This document shows positions 7,782 to 17,400 of a stretch of DNA of 46,190 nt, in pieces. The DNA comes from Sulfurovum sp. (GTDB lineage Bacteria > Campylobacterota > Campylobacteria > Campylobacterales > Sulfurovaceae). The notes under the pieces are model-generated. The model made no database searches. It was not told the DNA's origin and worked only from the letters and a program-made list of their open reading frames with translations. Location of the stretch: contig JANTGA010000003.1 in assembly GCA_024763175.1 (NCBI GenBank), positions 1-46,190 on the forward strand. The letters are read 5' to 3'. Both the position numbers and the translations under genes were made by a program. Every line of letters starts with the position of its first letter. Positions within the stretch are counted from its first letter, which is position 1.

Positions 7782-8233
7782 CAGCGTATCCTTTTTATGT
7801 TGGTATTGTTTATTTGATAGATAGAAGAAGCAGTTTTCTGCTTTTCGGGCAGGGGATACCCGACAATGACATCCGCTACTGAAGTGGCAAATTTTTCATC
7901 GAAATCTTTCCCGCTTGGATTGGCTGAAGTTGTGTAGGCCCAGCTAAGTTTTTGAATCAGCGAATGATGAGGATGCGTCTTGATCACACGATACGAGTAT
8001 CCGTTAGGAAAGATGAAGGTGCTTCGTTTTGCCCTTCTGATACGCTTTTTGTGTCGGTTGGGTACCCGAGTGAAGGATGTAAGTGTCCGGAGTGAGGGGA
8101 TGGCTTTAATATAGTGCTTGGAGGGAGGCCGCTGCTTGATGAGCGTGAGCTTGAAAGCATTTTGAGAAACAAAGCCAACCGTCGTATCTGTCGGTGTCAG
8201 AAAAACGAGATTTGCCAGCTGCTCACTGCTCAC
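7781..8233 (-). CDS. Short YrdC/Sua5-family protein
   Basis: A 150-residue member of the YrdC/Sua5/YciO family, recognised by the N-terminal TPTDTTVGF motif, a basic KRxxRRAKR-type cluster and TTSANPSG near the C-terminal third. Full TsaC/Sua5 enzymes, which make threonylcarbamoyl-AMP for tRNA t6A, are about 190 residues or longer. This one is short, so it may be a paralog with a different role. The best start is GTG 8233, which lies inside a heptanucleotide tandem repeat directly after the carB stop. Other GTG codons in the repeat are out of frame or soon reach a stop. The start region therefore depends on the repeat, and no good ribosome site is visible. Confidence 0.7.
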   Translation of the reverse strand: MSSEQLANLVFLTPTDTTVGFVSQNAFKLTLIKQRPPSKHYIKAIPSLRTLTSFTRVPNRHKKRIRRAKRSTFIFPNGYSYRVIKTHPHHSLIQKLSWAYTTSANPSGKDFDEKFATSVADVIVGYPLPEKQKTASSIYQINNTNIKRIR

Positions 8234-8250
8234 TGCTCACTGCTCACTGC
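8219..8250. repeat. Heptanucleotide tandem repeat (GCTCACT)
   Basis: About 4.6 uninterrupted copies of a 7-base unit (AGTGAGC on the minus strand) fill the space between the carB stop codon and the start of the YrdC-like gene and include its first codons. Perfect short tandem repeats of this kind can change copy number by slippage. A change would alter the distance from the carB stop to the downstream start by 7 bases per unit. Confidence 0.9.
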
Positions 8251-11200
8251 TTATTTGACAAGATAGTCTTGCAGGGCTTTTGGTTCGAGAGAACCTTTGG
8301 TCCCTTTGAGTTCTTCGATAGCCAGTGCCGTAGCTCTCGCTGCTGCAATCGTCGTAAAATAAGCAACTTTGTTGCTGAGAACGGATTGTCTCATTGTTTT
8401 GGCATCATCTTTGCTGGCTTTATTGTCGCTGGTATTGATCGCCAGAGAGACTTCCCCGTTTCTGATCATATCGTCTATATTGGGGCGGCCTTCATAGATC
8501 TTTAATACCTTGCTTGCCGATATACCGGCTGCTTCGAGTGCCTGGTGTGTACCGGAGGTTGCAATGATTGCAAATCCAAGGTCACTGAACATTTTTCCTA
8601 CTTCGCCGGCATAAGGCTTGTCTGCTTCGGTCAATGAAATAAAGACAGTTCCCTCCAGCGGGATATTGTTTTTGCTTGAAAACTGACTTTTTGCAAAACT
8701 CATACCAAAAGTGTCAGAGATGCCCATGACTTCACCGGTTGATTTCATTTCCGGCCCGAGGATCAAGTCTGAACCCGGTAGTTTATTGAAGGGGAAAACA
8801 GCCTCTTTAACTGCCACATGACCTTTGAGTATCGGTTCCAGAATCTTCTTGTCAAAATTGACTACATTAAAGATGTCATAATACCTCAATGCTTCTCTGA
8901 GATCCCCCTGCAGCATGACTCTTGTTGCTACTTTGGCCAGAGGTACACCTGTCGCTTTGGAGACAAAGGGTACGGTTCTTGATGCTCTGGGGTTAACTTC
9001 GATGAGATAGATGATGCCTTTGTGGATCGCATACTGGATATTCATCAATCCTACGACGCCAAGCCCCAGGGCAATATCGGCTGTTTGTTGTTTCACTTCT
9101 TCTACGAGCAGGTCAGAGATGGATACGGGCGGCAGAGAGCAGGCAGAATCACCTGAGTGTATCCCTGCCTCCTCGATATGCTGCATCACAGAGCCGATGT
9201 AGACATCTGTTCCGTCACAGATCGCATCGACATCCAGTTCGATAGCGTTGTCCAGAAATTTATCGATCAATACCGGTGCATCATGGGATACGCTGACGGC
9301 TTCATCCATATATTCTCTGAGTTCTGCATCGCTATAGACCGTACGCATACCACGACCCCCCAATACAAAGCTTGGCCGTACCAGTACGGGATAACCGATA
9401 CGATTGGCGATGGCCATCGCTTCATCCTTGGCAAATGCCGTACCGTTGTTAGGTTGTTTCAGTCCCAGTTTTTCAATAAAATCAGAAAACTGCTCTCTAT
9501 CTTCTGCCAAATCAATCACCTTGGCTGTTGTTCCTGAGATTTTGGCACCGATCGTGGTAAGTTTCTTCGCCAATTTCAACGGAGTCTGCCCACCAAAGTG
9601 GACGATCACACCATCAGGCTTCTCGAGCTCTATGACATTTCTGACATGTTCAAAATCAATCGGTTCGAAGTAAAGGACATCAGAGGTATCATAATCTGTC
9701 GAAACTGTTTCGGGGTTACAGTTGTACATAATGGATTTGATACCCATATCTTCAAGAGCAAAAGAAGCATGAACACAACAGTAGTCAAACTCGATACCCT
9801 GGCCGATCCGGTTGGGACCTCCGCCGATCACAAGGACTTTTTTCTTGTCTGATGGAACACTTTCATTTTGCGGGAGTTTGGTGATATTGGTCGAAGAGTA
9901 GAGGTAAGGGGTCAGCGCCTTGAACTCTGCCGCACAGGTATCCACTTCATTGTATTCGAGTACGATTCCCATTTTTTCTCTGGCACGGTAGATATCATTT
10001 TCACTGAGATGAAGTCCCTCTCTGCGATCAATCACAGCTGCGATCATCGCATCAGAGAAACCTTCACTTTTGATTTTCCGGAGCTTCTTTTCATCACTAA
10101 GCATCGCGATATCCATCGATGCTTCACTTTGGGCAAGCTCTTCGAGTTGATAGAGGAACCATCTGTCAATTTTGCAAAGATCAAATATTGCATCCACTGA
10201 CATCCCTCGTCGAAGTGCTTCAAAAACATAAAGGATACGCTCTTCGTGCGAACGTCTTATCTCTCTCACCAACTCTTCACCTTTGCATTTGATGGGATTG
10301 AACCCTATCAGCCCGGTTTCAAGTGAGCAGAGTGCTTTTTGGAAAGACTCTTTGAAGGTTCGACCGATACTCATCACTTCACCGACACTTTTCATCGCAG
10401 TGGTCAGCGTAGAGTCAGCCATAGGGAATTTTTCAAAGGTAAAGCGGGGGACCTTGGTGACAATATAGTCAATCACCGGCTCAAAGCTCGCAGGTGTCCC
10501 CGTGATATCATTGGTGACTTCATCCAGTGTATAACCTACAGCAAGCAGTGTTGCGACTTTGGCAATAGGATAGCCTGTGGCTTTGGATGCCAATGCGGAG
10601 GATCGACTGACCCTGGGGTTCATTTCGATGACGATCATACGACCGGTATCGGGGTTAATGGAAAACTGCACATTGGATCCGCCAGTGTCGACACCGACTT
10701 CACGCAGGATCTTGAAAGAGGCATCACGCATACGCTGATACTCTTTATCTGTCAGTGTCAGTGCAGGGGCGATGGTGATACTGTCGCCTGTGTGAACACC
10801 CATTGGGTCAAAGTTTTCGATGGAACAGACGATGATGCAGTTGTCGGCTCTGTCACGAATCACCTCCATCTCATACTCTTTCCAACCCAGCAGAGACTCT
10901 TCGATCAGGATCTCGGAGACGGGACTGGCTTCCAAGCCGCCTTTGACAATTTTTTTGAACTCATCCATATTGTAGGCAACACCGGAACCACCTCCAGCCA
11001 GTGTGTAGGATGCACGGATAATGAGTGGGAAACCGATCATTTTCGCCGCTTCGAGAGCTTCATCCATCGTGTAGGCATACTGTGAAATCGGAAGATCCAT
11101 TCCGATCTTGATCATCACCTCTTTAAACTCCTGACGATCTTCACCCTTTTTGATCGCTTCAGGATTGGCGCCCAGGAATTCAATACCGTCAAGCATCCCC

Positions 11201-11514
11201 TTTTCATACATGCTCATAGCAACATTCAATGCTGTCTGGCCACCCATGGTGGGGAGGATGGCATCGACAGACTCTTTTTTGATAATTTGGATGATGGAGT
11301 CTTCCGTAATCGGTTCGATGTATGTGCGGTGTGCAAATTCCGGATCCGTCATAATCGTAGCAGGGTTGGAGTTGATCAATACAACCCGGTACCCGAGTTC
11401 CTTGAGTGTTTTGGCAGCCTGTGTACCGGAATAGTCAAATTCACATGCCTGACCGATAACAATCGGACCGGAGCCAATCAATAAAATAGTTTTGATATCT
11501 TCGCGTTTAGCCAT
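8251..11514 (-). CDS. carB: Carbamoyl-phosphate synthase large subunit
   Basis: This 1087-residue protein makes carbamoyl phosphate from bicarbonate, ATP and ammonia supplied by the CarA subunit, for pyrimidine and arginine synthesis. The two homologous halves are both visible. The first starts with [16 protein letters not shown]. The second starts around residue 560 with [17 protein letters not shown]. Each has an ATP-grasp fold with its metal-binding block ([15 protein letters not shown] and [15 protein letters not shown]). The C-terminal 140 residues form the MGS-like allosteric domain, where UMP and ornithine act in relatives. Length and motifs match the family (about 1070). carA is not in the window, which is common in Campylobacterota. 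Confidence 0.97.
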   Translation of the reverse strand: MAKREDIKTILLIGSGPIVIGQACEFDYSGTQAAKTLKELGYRVVLINSNPATIMTDPEFAHRTYIEPITEDSIIQIIKKESVDAILPTMGGQTALNVAMSMYEKGMLDGIEFLGANPEAIKKGEDRQEFKEVMIKIGMDLPISQYAYTMDEALEAAKMIGFPLIIRASYTLAGGGSGVAYNMDEFKKIVKGGLEASPVSEILIEESLLGWKEYEMEVIRDRADNCIIVCSIENFDPMGVHTGDSITIAPALTLTDKEYQRMRDASFKILREVGVDTGGSNVQFSINPDTGRMIVIEMNPRVSRSSALASKATGYPIAKVATLLAVGYTLDEVTNDITGTPASFEPVIDYIVTKVPRFTFEKFPMADSTLTTAMKSVGEVMSIGRTFKESFQKALCSLETGLIGFNPIKCKGEELVREIRRSHEERILYVFEALRRGMSVDAIFDLCKIDRWFLYQLEELAQSEASMDIAMLSDEKKLRKIKSEGFSDAMIAAVIDRREGLHLSENDIYRAREKMGIVLEYNEVDTCAAEFKALTPYLYSSTNITKLPQNESVPSDKKKVLVIGGGPNRIGQGIEFDYCCVHASFALEDMGIKSIMYNCNPETVSTDYDTSDVLYFEPIDFEHVRNVIELEKPDGVIVHFGGQTPLKLAKKLTTIGAKISGTTAKVIDLAEDREQFSDFIEKLGLKQPNNGTAFAKDEAMAIANRIGYPVLVRPSFVLGGRGMRTVYSDAELREYMDEAVSVSHDAPVLIDKFLDNAIELDVDAICDGTDVYIGSVMQHIEEAGIHSGDSACSLPPVSISDLLVEEVKQQTADIALGLGVVGLMNIQYAIHKGIIYLIEVNPRASRTVPFVSKATGVPLAKVATRVMLQGDLREALRYYDIFNVVNFDKKILEPILKGHVAVKEAVFPFNKLPGSDLILGPEMKSTGEVMGISDTFGMSFAKSQFSSKNNIPLEGTVFISLTEADKPYAGEVGKMFSDLGFAIIATSGTHQALEAAGISASKVLKIYEGRPNIDDMIRNGEVSLAINTSDNKASKDDAKTMRQSVLSNKVAYFTTIAAARATALAIEELKGTKGSLEPKALQDYLVK

Positions 11515-11543
11515 AGAGGATTACCCTTGCGTTTTAGTTTAGT

Positions 11544-11549
11544 ATTATA
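11544..11549 (-). promoter_or_regulatory. Putative -10 element for carB
   Basis: TATAAT on the minus strand, about 30 bases before the carB start codon, in the 84-base gap between mreC and carB. No -35 box is evident. Confidence 0.45.
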
Positions 11550-11598
11550 CAGGTTCATTGTTTAATAGCCCCTGCCAAAAAGAGTATTGCTCAAGGCG

Positions 11599-12717
11599 TC
11601 AAAAGATATCGAGATTATCAACTTCTCTCTTTTCTCTCTCTTTTCTCTTTCTTTTTGGGCTTACTTGCCGTCGTCTCTCTGGAGGAGGCCGCATCTGCTC
11701 TTCACTCACCTCCTCCTCCTGTGTCTGAATAATCTTTTTGGGCTCTTCAGGCAAAACAGAAGGGATACTTGAAATGTGTGGATCCTGCATACTTTCAAGT
11801 GTCCGATTGATATCTATCGAGGAGAGATTTTGGTCAAATAGTGTCTGATTGTCTTCATCCGAATAGCTTGTGTTGGATTCGGTATACAGTGCCGAACGAT
11901 TAATATCAGGATAATACTTACCGTCAAACTTGGATACCAGTGTTGCTGATGGGTCCTTGACCAGGTAGAAATAGTCCGGGTGAAGGATGTCCGCATAGGG
12001 TTTAATATAGGCAACCTTATAACTGTTTTCGATCTCTACCTTCTCTACAATTCCTACCGGAATATTGGCAAAAAAGATCCTATCCAGTCCGCTGGTAAAG
12101 ACTTCATCACCTGGCTTTATTTTGGTCCATTTGGGGATAAACTTGACTTGCATCTGCTTGGTATTGATACCGATTGCGATACCGGCAGCACGCTCCTTGC
12201 CTACAAAAACTGAAAATCGACACTTCTCGCTGGAGACAAGTGCTCCGTAGAGATTGTTGTTTTCCAGATGTGACACGCCTGCAGCGACACTGCCCTGTAT
12301 CAATCCGTAGAGCTTTTCTCTGCTGCCATTCAAGTCAAAGGGCTTTGTCAAGATGACCTGACTGAAAGTATTGAGCTTGACGTAAGAGATGGTTTGTACA
12401 ATATCGACGCTGTTGCGAGGTAATTTCTCCAGAGAAGGAAGTCTTTTGTAGATGTCGCTGACCTGTTCCAAATAATGCTTTTGCTCAAGCAATCGTTCTC
12501 TCAGGAAGCGATTGATTCTGATAAGTTTTTGGATATTTTCTTTCTGATGGACATAGCTTTGGCTTTTGTCGCCTACCTCTTTGGTGATATTCGTATAGAT
12601 CTGTTTGATTGGATTGATCACTGAAAGGAGAGTGTTGTCGATCTTGCCCTCCTTTTGGAAGAACATGATCGTCAAAAATAAAAAAAGTAGAGTGGCAACG
12701 AGAAATTTAGTCTTCAT
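11599..12717 (-). CDS. mreC: Rod shape-determining protein MreC
   Basis: This 372-residue protein links cytoplasmic MreB to periplasmic peptidoglycan synthesis. A single N-terminal membrane segment (FLVATLLFLFLTIMFF) is followed by a coiled-coil region around residues 55-100 and the beta-rich MreC domain (NNLYGALVS, KPGDEVFTSGLDRIFFANIPVG). The last 60-70 residues are acidic and then very basic (PPPERRRQVSPKRKRKERE), a low-complexity tail with no known function. The start overlaps the end of mreB by 11 bases, so the two are co-translated. Confidence 0.93.
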   Translation of the reverse strand: MKTKFLVATLLFLFLTIMFFQKEGKIDNTLLSVINPIKQIYTNITKEVGDKSQSYVHQKENIQKLIRINRFLRERLLEQKHYLEQVSDIYKRLPSLEKLPRNSVDIVQTISYVKLNTFSQVILTKPFDLNGSREKLYGLIQGSVAAGVSHLENNNLYGALVSSEKCRFSVFVGKERAAGIAIGINTKQMQVKFIPKWTKIKPGDEVFTSGLDRIFFANIPVGIVEKVEIENSYKVAYIKPYADILHPDYFYLVKDPSATLVSKFDGKYYPDINRSALYTESNTSYSDEDNQTLFDQNLSSIDINRTLESMQDPHISSIPSVLPEEPKKIIQTQEEEVSEEQMRPPPERRRQVSPKRKRKEREKREVDNLDIF

Positions 12718-13741
12718 ATGAAGTTTGTTGTAGTAGATCTATCTCGTCAAGTGCTTTTCCCGTCCCAATTGCAACTGCAAGCAATGGTTCTTCAGCGATA
12801 TAAACCGGCAACTTTACCAAGTTGGAGAGATACTTATCCAAGCCTCTTATCAACGCACCTCCGCCTGTTAAAACAATACCGTTTTCTACGATATCTCCTG
12901 CCAGCTCAGGTGGTGTATCCTCCAGTACAGTTTTGAGTGCTTCACCGATCTCGCGAATCGGCTCTTTCATCGCCTCTCTGATGTGTTCGCTGCTGATTTC
13001 TATTGAAGCCAAGGCGCCCTCAACCGAATCACGGCCCCTGACCAGGGTTATCAGGTCTTCTTCCAGAGGGACAGCAGTACCAATCTTGATCTTGAGCTCT
13101 TCGGCTACTCGATCCCCGATCAAGAGATTGAAGTTCTGCTTGATATAGTTTGCGATAGAGGCATCAAGCTTGTCGCCTGCCACCCGCAAAGATTTGCTCA
13201 AGACAAGACCACCGAGCGAGATGACACCGATTTCAGTGGTTCCTCCACCAATATCAACGACAAGGTTGCCGTTGGGTTCTTTGATCGGAAGGCCTGCTCC
13301 AATCGCAGCTGCCATTGGCTCTTCGATAAGATAAACGTAGCGTGCACCGGCATTGATAGCGGACTCTTTGACTGCTTTTCTTTCAACCTGTGTCAATCCA
13401 TAGGGAACGCAGATGATGATACGGGGACTGAAGAAGCTTTTTCTTTTGTGTGCTTTTTCAATAAAGTATCGAATCATCATTTCGGTCACATTAAAGTCCG
13501 CTATAACACCATCTTTCATCGGCCGAATCGCTTTAATATTACCCGGTGTTTTACCGACCATATCTTTGGCTTCCTTGCCAACAGCCAAGATGTGCTCCTG
13601 ACCATACTTGTCATATTGTATAGCAACGACTGACGGTTCATTGATACTGATGCCCTGATCTTTGATCAATACCAGTGTGTTGGCTGTTCCTAAGTCTATT
13701 GCCATGTCATTGGAGAAAATTCCCATTAGTTTTTTGAACAT
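12707..13741 (-). CDS. mreB: Rod shape-determining actin homolog MreB
   Basis: A 344-residue actin-fold ATPase that forms membrane-associated filaments guiding cell-wall elongation. The phosphate-binding loops are clear: DLGTANTLVLI near the N-terminus and DIGGGTTEIGVISLGG in the middle. The adenosine motif (GIVLTGGGALIRGLDKYL) is near the C-terminus. The N-terminal MFKKLMGIFSNDMAID aligns with the usual family start, which requires initiation at TTG 13741. An AAGGA ribosome site lies six bases upstream of that TTG. ATG 13726 would cut five conserved residues. It lies 8 bases after clpX and overlaps mreC. Confidence 0.96.
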   Translation of the reverse strand: MFKKLMGIFSNDMAIDLGTANTLVLIKDQGISINEPSVVAIQYDKYGQEHILAVGKEAKDMVGKTPGNIKAIRPMKDGVIADFNVTEMMIRYFIEKAHKRKSFFSPRIIICVPYGLTQVERKAVKESAINAGARYVYLIEEPMAAAIGAGLPIKEPNGNLVVDIGGGTTEIGVISLGGLVLSKSLRVAGDKLDASIANYIKQNFNLLIGDRVAEELKIKIGTAVPLEEDLITLVRGRDSVEGALASIEISSEHIREAMKEPIREIGEALKTVLEDTPPELAGDIVENGIVLTGGGALIRGLDKYLSNLVKLPVYIAEEPLLAVAIGTGKALDEIDLLQQTSYED

Positions 13742-13749
13742 TATTATCC

Positions 13750-14964
13750 TTATGCGCTTAATTTGTTTTTGATATAGATCGGTTCTTCACCGTTTTCAAT
13801 GACCTCGGGTGTAATGACGACTTCATAGTTTTCGAGTTCGGGTAATTCATACATGATATCAAGGAGCACCTCTTCCATAATGGAGCGCAGTCCTCTTGCA
13901 CCTGTTTTTCGATCGATAGCACGCTGAGCGATCACAGAGAGTGCCTCTGGCTCAAACGTAAGAACTGCATGGTCAATACCAAACAGTTTCTGATATTGCT
14001 TGACGAGAGAGTTTTTAGGTTCTACAAGAATCCTCACCATATCCTCTTTGCTGATTTGGTTGAGTGTCGCATGAACGTGAAGCCGTCCTATAAGTTCCGG
14101 GATCAGACCAAAAGAGACAAGATCTCCGGATTCAACCAGATGAATCATATCTTCCTCTTCTCTTTTAGTGCGTTTCTCTTGCCCGAATCCCAGGGTATTG
14201 CTTCCCAGTCGTCTTTTGATGATATCGTTCAAGCCATCAAATGCACCACCGCAGATGAAGAGTATATTGGAAGTATCGATTTGCAGAAAATCCTGATTGG
14301 GGTGCTTGCGGCCTCCCTTGGGCGGGATATTGACAATAGAGCCTTCGATGATCTTCAGGAGTGCCTGCTGGACACCTTCTCCGGAGACATCACGTGTGAT
14401 CGAACGGTTCTCTCCCATTCGGGCGACTTTGTCCACTTCGTCAATAAAGACGATCCCCTGTTCCGCACGCTTCACATCACCGTCAGCTGCCTGTAGAAGC
14501 TTGGTCAGGATATTTTCCACATCCTCCCCTACATAACCTGCCTCTGTCAGATTGGTCGCATCGGCTATCGCGATGGGAACATTTAAAAATTGTGCAATGG
14601 TTTGAGCAAGGAGTGTCTTGCCGCTTCCTGTAGGCCCCAGTAGAAGAATATTGGATTTGGCTATTTGTGTATCATCCTCTTTGATATCCTTGAAGATACG
14701 TTTGTAGTGATTGTAGACTGCGACACTGAGTGTCTTTTTTGCATTCTCCTGCCCGATGACATAGTCATCCAGCATCCCTTTGATCTCCTTGGGAGAGAGG
14801 AGCTCTTCATTGAAGTCAAGTTGTACGGCAGGCTCCTCTTCTCCAAAAAGAATCTTGTAGGCAGAGACCACGCAATTGGAGCAGATGTAAGCATCTGTAC
14901 CCGCAATCAATGGATTTTTTTCACTCTCGTGAGTGCCGCAGAAACTGCACAATTTTTTAGACAT
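13750..14964 (-). CDS. clpX: ATP-dependent Clp protease ATP-binding subunit ClpX
   Basis: This 404-residue AAA+ unfoldase feeds tagged proteins to ClpP. It has an N-terminal zinc-binding domain with two C-x2-C pairs (CSFC and CSNC) within the first 35 residues. These are followed by Walker A (GPTGSGKT), Walker B (VFIDEVDKV), and a C-terminal sensor block ([15 protein letters not shown]). The start is ATG 14964, with an AAGGAG site just upstream; the longer open frame reaching back into lpxA lacks family support. The gene overlaps the lpxA 3' end by 8 bases, so translation is coupled. Its place between lpxA and mreB is the usual campylobacterial order. clpP is not in the window. Confidence 0.96.
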   Translation of the reverse strand: MSKKLCSFCGTHESEKNPLIAGTDAYICSNCVVSAYKILFGEEEPAVQLDFNEELLSPKEIKGMLDDYVIGQENAKKTLSVAVYNHYKRIFKDIKEDDTQIAKSNILLLGPTGSGKTLLAQTIAQFLNVPIAIADATNLTEAGYVGEDVENILTKLLQAADGDVKRAEQGIVFIDEVDKVARMGENRSITRDVSGEGVQQALLKIIEGSIVNIPPKGGRKHPNQDFLQIDTSNILFICGGAFDGLNDIIKRRLGSNTLGFGQEKRTKREEEDMIHLVESGDLVSFGLIPELIGRLHVHATLNQISKEDMVRILVEPKNSLVKQYQKLFGIDHAVLTFEPEALSVIAQRAIDRKTGARGLRSIMEEVLLDIMYELPELENYEVVITPEVIENGEEPIYIKNKLSA

Positions 14965-15748
14965 TCGCTCTCCTTGTAAACGGAATACCCCGCTTTGAGT
15001 TTTTGATAAATTCACTAAGTTGTTTGACATGATCGGAGTGGGTCTCCGTCAAAAGCTGCTGTGCAGACTCCTGTAAAGGTTTCCCTTTTTCAAACAGTTC
15101 CCGATAGGCAGCTTTGAGTGCATCAATACCGTTGCGATCGATGTTTCGTCGCAAGCCGGTCAGATTGAGTCCTCTGAGCGTTGCGCGATTACCTTCGGCC
15201 ATGCAGAAAGGCGGAATATCCTGAGCCAGTGCGCTGGCACCGGCCAGCATCGCGTAGTCTCCGAGTTTGACAAACTGATGAATCGCACTGAGGCCGCCAA
15301 TCACCACATGATTGCCTAACTCCACGTGGCCTGCCAGTGTCGTACCGTTGGCCAGGATGCATTGATTTCCGATATGTACATCGTGACCGACATGGACATA
15401 GCCCATCAGGAGATTCCGATTTCCGATTCTGGTTATGCGTCCGCCCCCTTCTGTACCGGGGTTGATCTGTGCAAATTCTCTGATGATATTCTCATTTCCG
15501 ATAATGAGCTGAACCTCTTCACCTTTGTATTTGAGGTCTTGAGGGATGGTACCGATAGCAGAATGCGCAAAAATTTGATTATTCTCTCCGATGTGTGTCT
15601 CTCCCGTGATGAGAACATGGGAGGCAATAGTCGTACCGTTTCCGATAAAGACTTTTTTGGTGATATGACAGAATGGACCGATCTTGACATTGTCGCCGAT
15701 CACAGCTCCCTCTTCAATGATGGAGCTGGGATGAATATTGTGTATCAA
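14957..15748 (-). CDS. lpxA: UDP-N-acetylglucosamine acyltransferase LpxA
   Basis: The first enzyme of lipid A synthesis, transferring a hydroxyacyl chain from acyl carrier protein to UDP-GlcNAc. The N-terminal two thirds is a left-handed beta-helix of hexapeptide repeats (many [IV]G-[ND]-x-x-[IV] turns). The catalytic histidine block [12 protein letters not shown] is present, and the C-terminal helical part contains [12 protein letters not shown] place the start at TTG 15748 because an AAGGA site lies seven bases upstream, giving 263 residues, the usual family length, with [15 protein letters not shown] at the N-terminus. A further upstream TTG at 15772 would overlap fabZ. It lies 10 bases after fabZ, which supplies the same acyl-ACP pathway. 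Confidence 0.94.
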   Translation of the reverse strand: MIHNIHPSSIIEEGAVIGDNVKIGPFCHITKKVFIGNGTTIASHVLITGETHIGENNQIFAHSAIGTIPQDLKYKGEEVQLIIGNENIIREFAQINPGTEGGGRITRIGNRNLLMGYVHVGHDVHIGNQCILANGTTLAGHVELGNHVVIGGLSAIHQFVKLGDYAMLAGASALAQDIPPFCMAEGNRATLRGLNLTGLRRNIDRNGIDALKAAYRELFEKGKPLQESAQQLLTETHSDHVKQLSEFIKNSKRGIPFTRRANV

Positions 15749-15758
15749 TACAGTGTCC

Positions 15759-16208
15759 TTATTTGTCAACAATCATAGCTTTTAGTTCTGCCTGGGCAAC
15801 GATTTTATCATCAACATAGGCTTTGGCATCAAGTTGCCATACCGGTCCCTTGTTTTTGATGACATCGAGCTTATAGACCAGCTTATCTCCCGGTGTTACG
15901 GGTGATCTGAACTTTGCTTTGTCGATACTCATAAAGTAGACAACTTTTTCATCAGCTTGATCTTTTTCTTCTTCGGGAAGACTCTGAAAAGCCAGAACAC
16001 CGCCTGCCTGAGCCATGCCTTCAATAATCATAACACCCGGATAGATGGGATGGCCGGGGAAATGCCCCTGGAAGACTGGTTCTGAAATCGAAACATTTTT
16101 ATATCCCTCTATAGACTTGCCGTTATCGAGGGCTGTGATTCTATCTACCAGCAGGAAAGGGTAGCGATGGGGAAGGATTTTCTGAATATCAACAACATTA
16201 AATATCAA
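15759..16208 (-). CDS. fabZ: 3-hydroxyacyl-ACP dehydratase FabZ
   Basis: This hot-dog-fold enzyme dehydrates 3-hydroxyacyl-ACP in fatty acid elongation and competes with LpxA for that substrate. The active-site histidine is in [20 protein letters not shown], with the catalytic glutamate in the same block; the family N-terminus [14 protein letters not shown] is present. I choose TTG 16208, with AAAAGG six bases upstream, which gives 149 residues, the usual length. An earlier in-frame TTG at 16250 would add 14 unsupported residues. It lies in the conserved fabZ-lpxA order. Confidence 0.93.
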   Translation of the reverse strand: MIFNVVDIQKILPHRYPFLLVDRITALDNGKSIEGYKNVSISEPVFQGHFPGHPIYPGVMIIEGMAQAGGVLAFQSLPEEEKDQADEKVVYFMSIDKAKFRSPVTPGDKLVYKLDVIKNKGPVWQLDAKAYVDDKIVAQAELKAMIVDK

Positions 16209-16288
16209 GTGGAGCCTTTTGTACGGAATTAGAAGAGGTATTTTACCCAAAAAGATTTAAACAAAGCCAAACTGTTTGCAACGTAACT

Positions 16289-17368
16289 TTAGCGCTCGAC
16301 AAGAACTTCGCGGACATCACTATAGGTCTTGCTTTGACAAAGGATTTCTATCTTTTTTTCCGGTATCTCATCGACGACCAACAGGGCGCTGAGTGAAAAA
16401 AAGTCAGGTTCCAGTAGTTGACGTACTCTCAGTTCATCCTCAAAAAGAGGAGGAGAAAAAATCAGTTCTGAGACAGATTGATATGCTGCATGAAGAAGCT
16501 GATTGTAGTGCTGCAGTGAAATAAAGCGCACTTCGTCGCGATTCATATAGTGTATCTGGTCGATCGTATACTCTATGCCGCCTCTGCTGTAGTCACCTTT
16601 GAGTGTAGAGTAGGGGAGAAAGTGTGCCGGAACGACTTCTTTTCGAACCCGAAGCAGACCACTGATCAGGCGCCAGTTTAGAAAGCGCTGCTTGATAATT
16701 TTGTGAGGGACGCCATCCTCTTCAAGTTTCCATCGTTTTTCATAGAGTCTGATGCGTGCTTCGATCGATTCGGGCTGTATCTGCCCAGAGATTGGCACGA
16801 AGAGTTCGTCAGCGAGTTTGTTCTGCTGATCACGCTGCATCGTCAAGCCGAACAGACAGCCGCAGTAGTCCTGCCGATAGAGTGCATCCTCTTTGGCTAT
16901 TCTGTTTTGCTCTTGTGTTCCTGATGCTTTGCGATAATCAGGAGCCAAAAATTCCAATCCATACTTTTCTGCAAGCATTTCACCGGCTTTTTGGAGTTGT
17001 GTGAGTGATTTTTTTGGACTGGTCAAAAGGGTGGAAGTAAAAATTTTCTCTCCCAGGACTTGTGCCTGTTGCGCTGTAGCTTCAAAGCGATGATCAAAGC
17101 AGACAGAGCATCGTGCTCCCTTCTCCGGTTCGTGCTCCAATCCCCGAACAGCTTTGAGCCAACTCTCTGTATCGTACTCCCCCTCTATCAATTCAACATT
17201 CAGTTTTTTACAGGATCGTTTTACATCGAGCAGCCGAAGCTGGTATTCACTATAGGGGTGAATGTTGGGGTCATAAAAAAACCCTATGAGCTTTTCATCC
17301 GGATAAGATGTTTGAAGTTTTTGCAAAAAAAAGTGGCTGTCGACAGAACAGCAGATATGTACTAGCAT
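16289..17368 (-). CDS. queH: Epoxyqueuosine reductase QueH
   Basis: A 359-residue member of the DUF208/QueH family, which performs the last step of queuosine synthesis in tRNA and replaces the unrelated QueG. The conserved cysteine set is visible: C6-C7 (HICCSVD), C87/C90 (RCSVCFDHRF) and C169/C171 (QDYCGCLFGL), which hold an iron-sulfur cluster and a second metal site in studied members. The block FYDPNIHPYSEY at 31-42 is diagnostic. The C-terminal 180 residues extend beyond the roughly 200-residue core, as in other campylobacterial members, and have no known role. It lies between lpxB and fabZ, in the same direction. Confidence 0.9.
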   Translation of the reverse strand: MLVHICCSVDSHFFLQKLQTSYPDEKLIGFFYDPNIHPYSEYQLRLLDVKRSCKKLNVELIEGEYDTESWLKAVRGLEHEPEKGARCSVCFDHRFEATAQQAQVLGEKIFTSTLLTSPKKSLTQLQKAGEMLAEKYGLEFLAPDYRKASGTQEQNRIAKEDALYRQDYCGCLFGLTMQRDQQNKLADELFVPISGQIQPESIEARIRLYEKRWKLEEDGVPHKIIKQRFLNWRLISGLLRVRKEVVPAHFLPYSTLKGDYSRGGIEYTIDQIHYMNRDEVRFISLQHYNQLLHAAYQSVSELIFSPPLFEDELRVRQLLEPDFFSLSALLVVDEIPEKKIEILCQSKTYSDVREVLVER

Positions 17369-17400
17369 ATGCGCTTCTCAAAATAGATCAAAATCAAAAT

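Noticed and set aside
8219-8250. CRISPR array
   Set aside because: The repeat unit is 7 bases with no spacers. No cas gene is present anywhere in the window.
10339-11085. 248-residue open frame on the plus strand
   Set aside because: It is antisense to carB and rich in Cys, His and Gly, as is typical of shadow frames of conserved enzymes.
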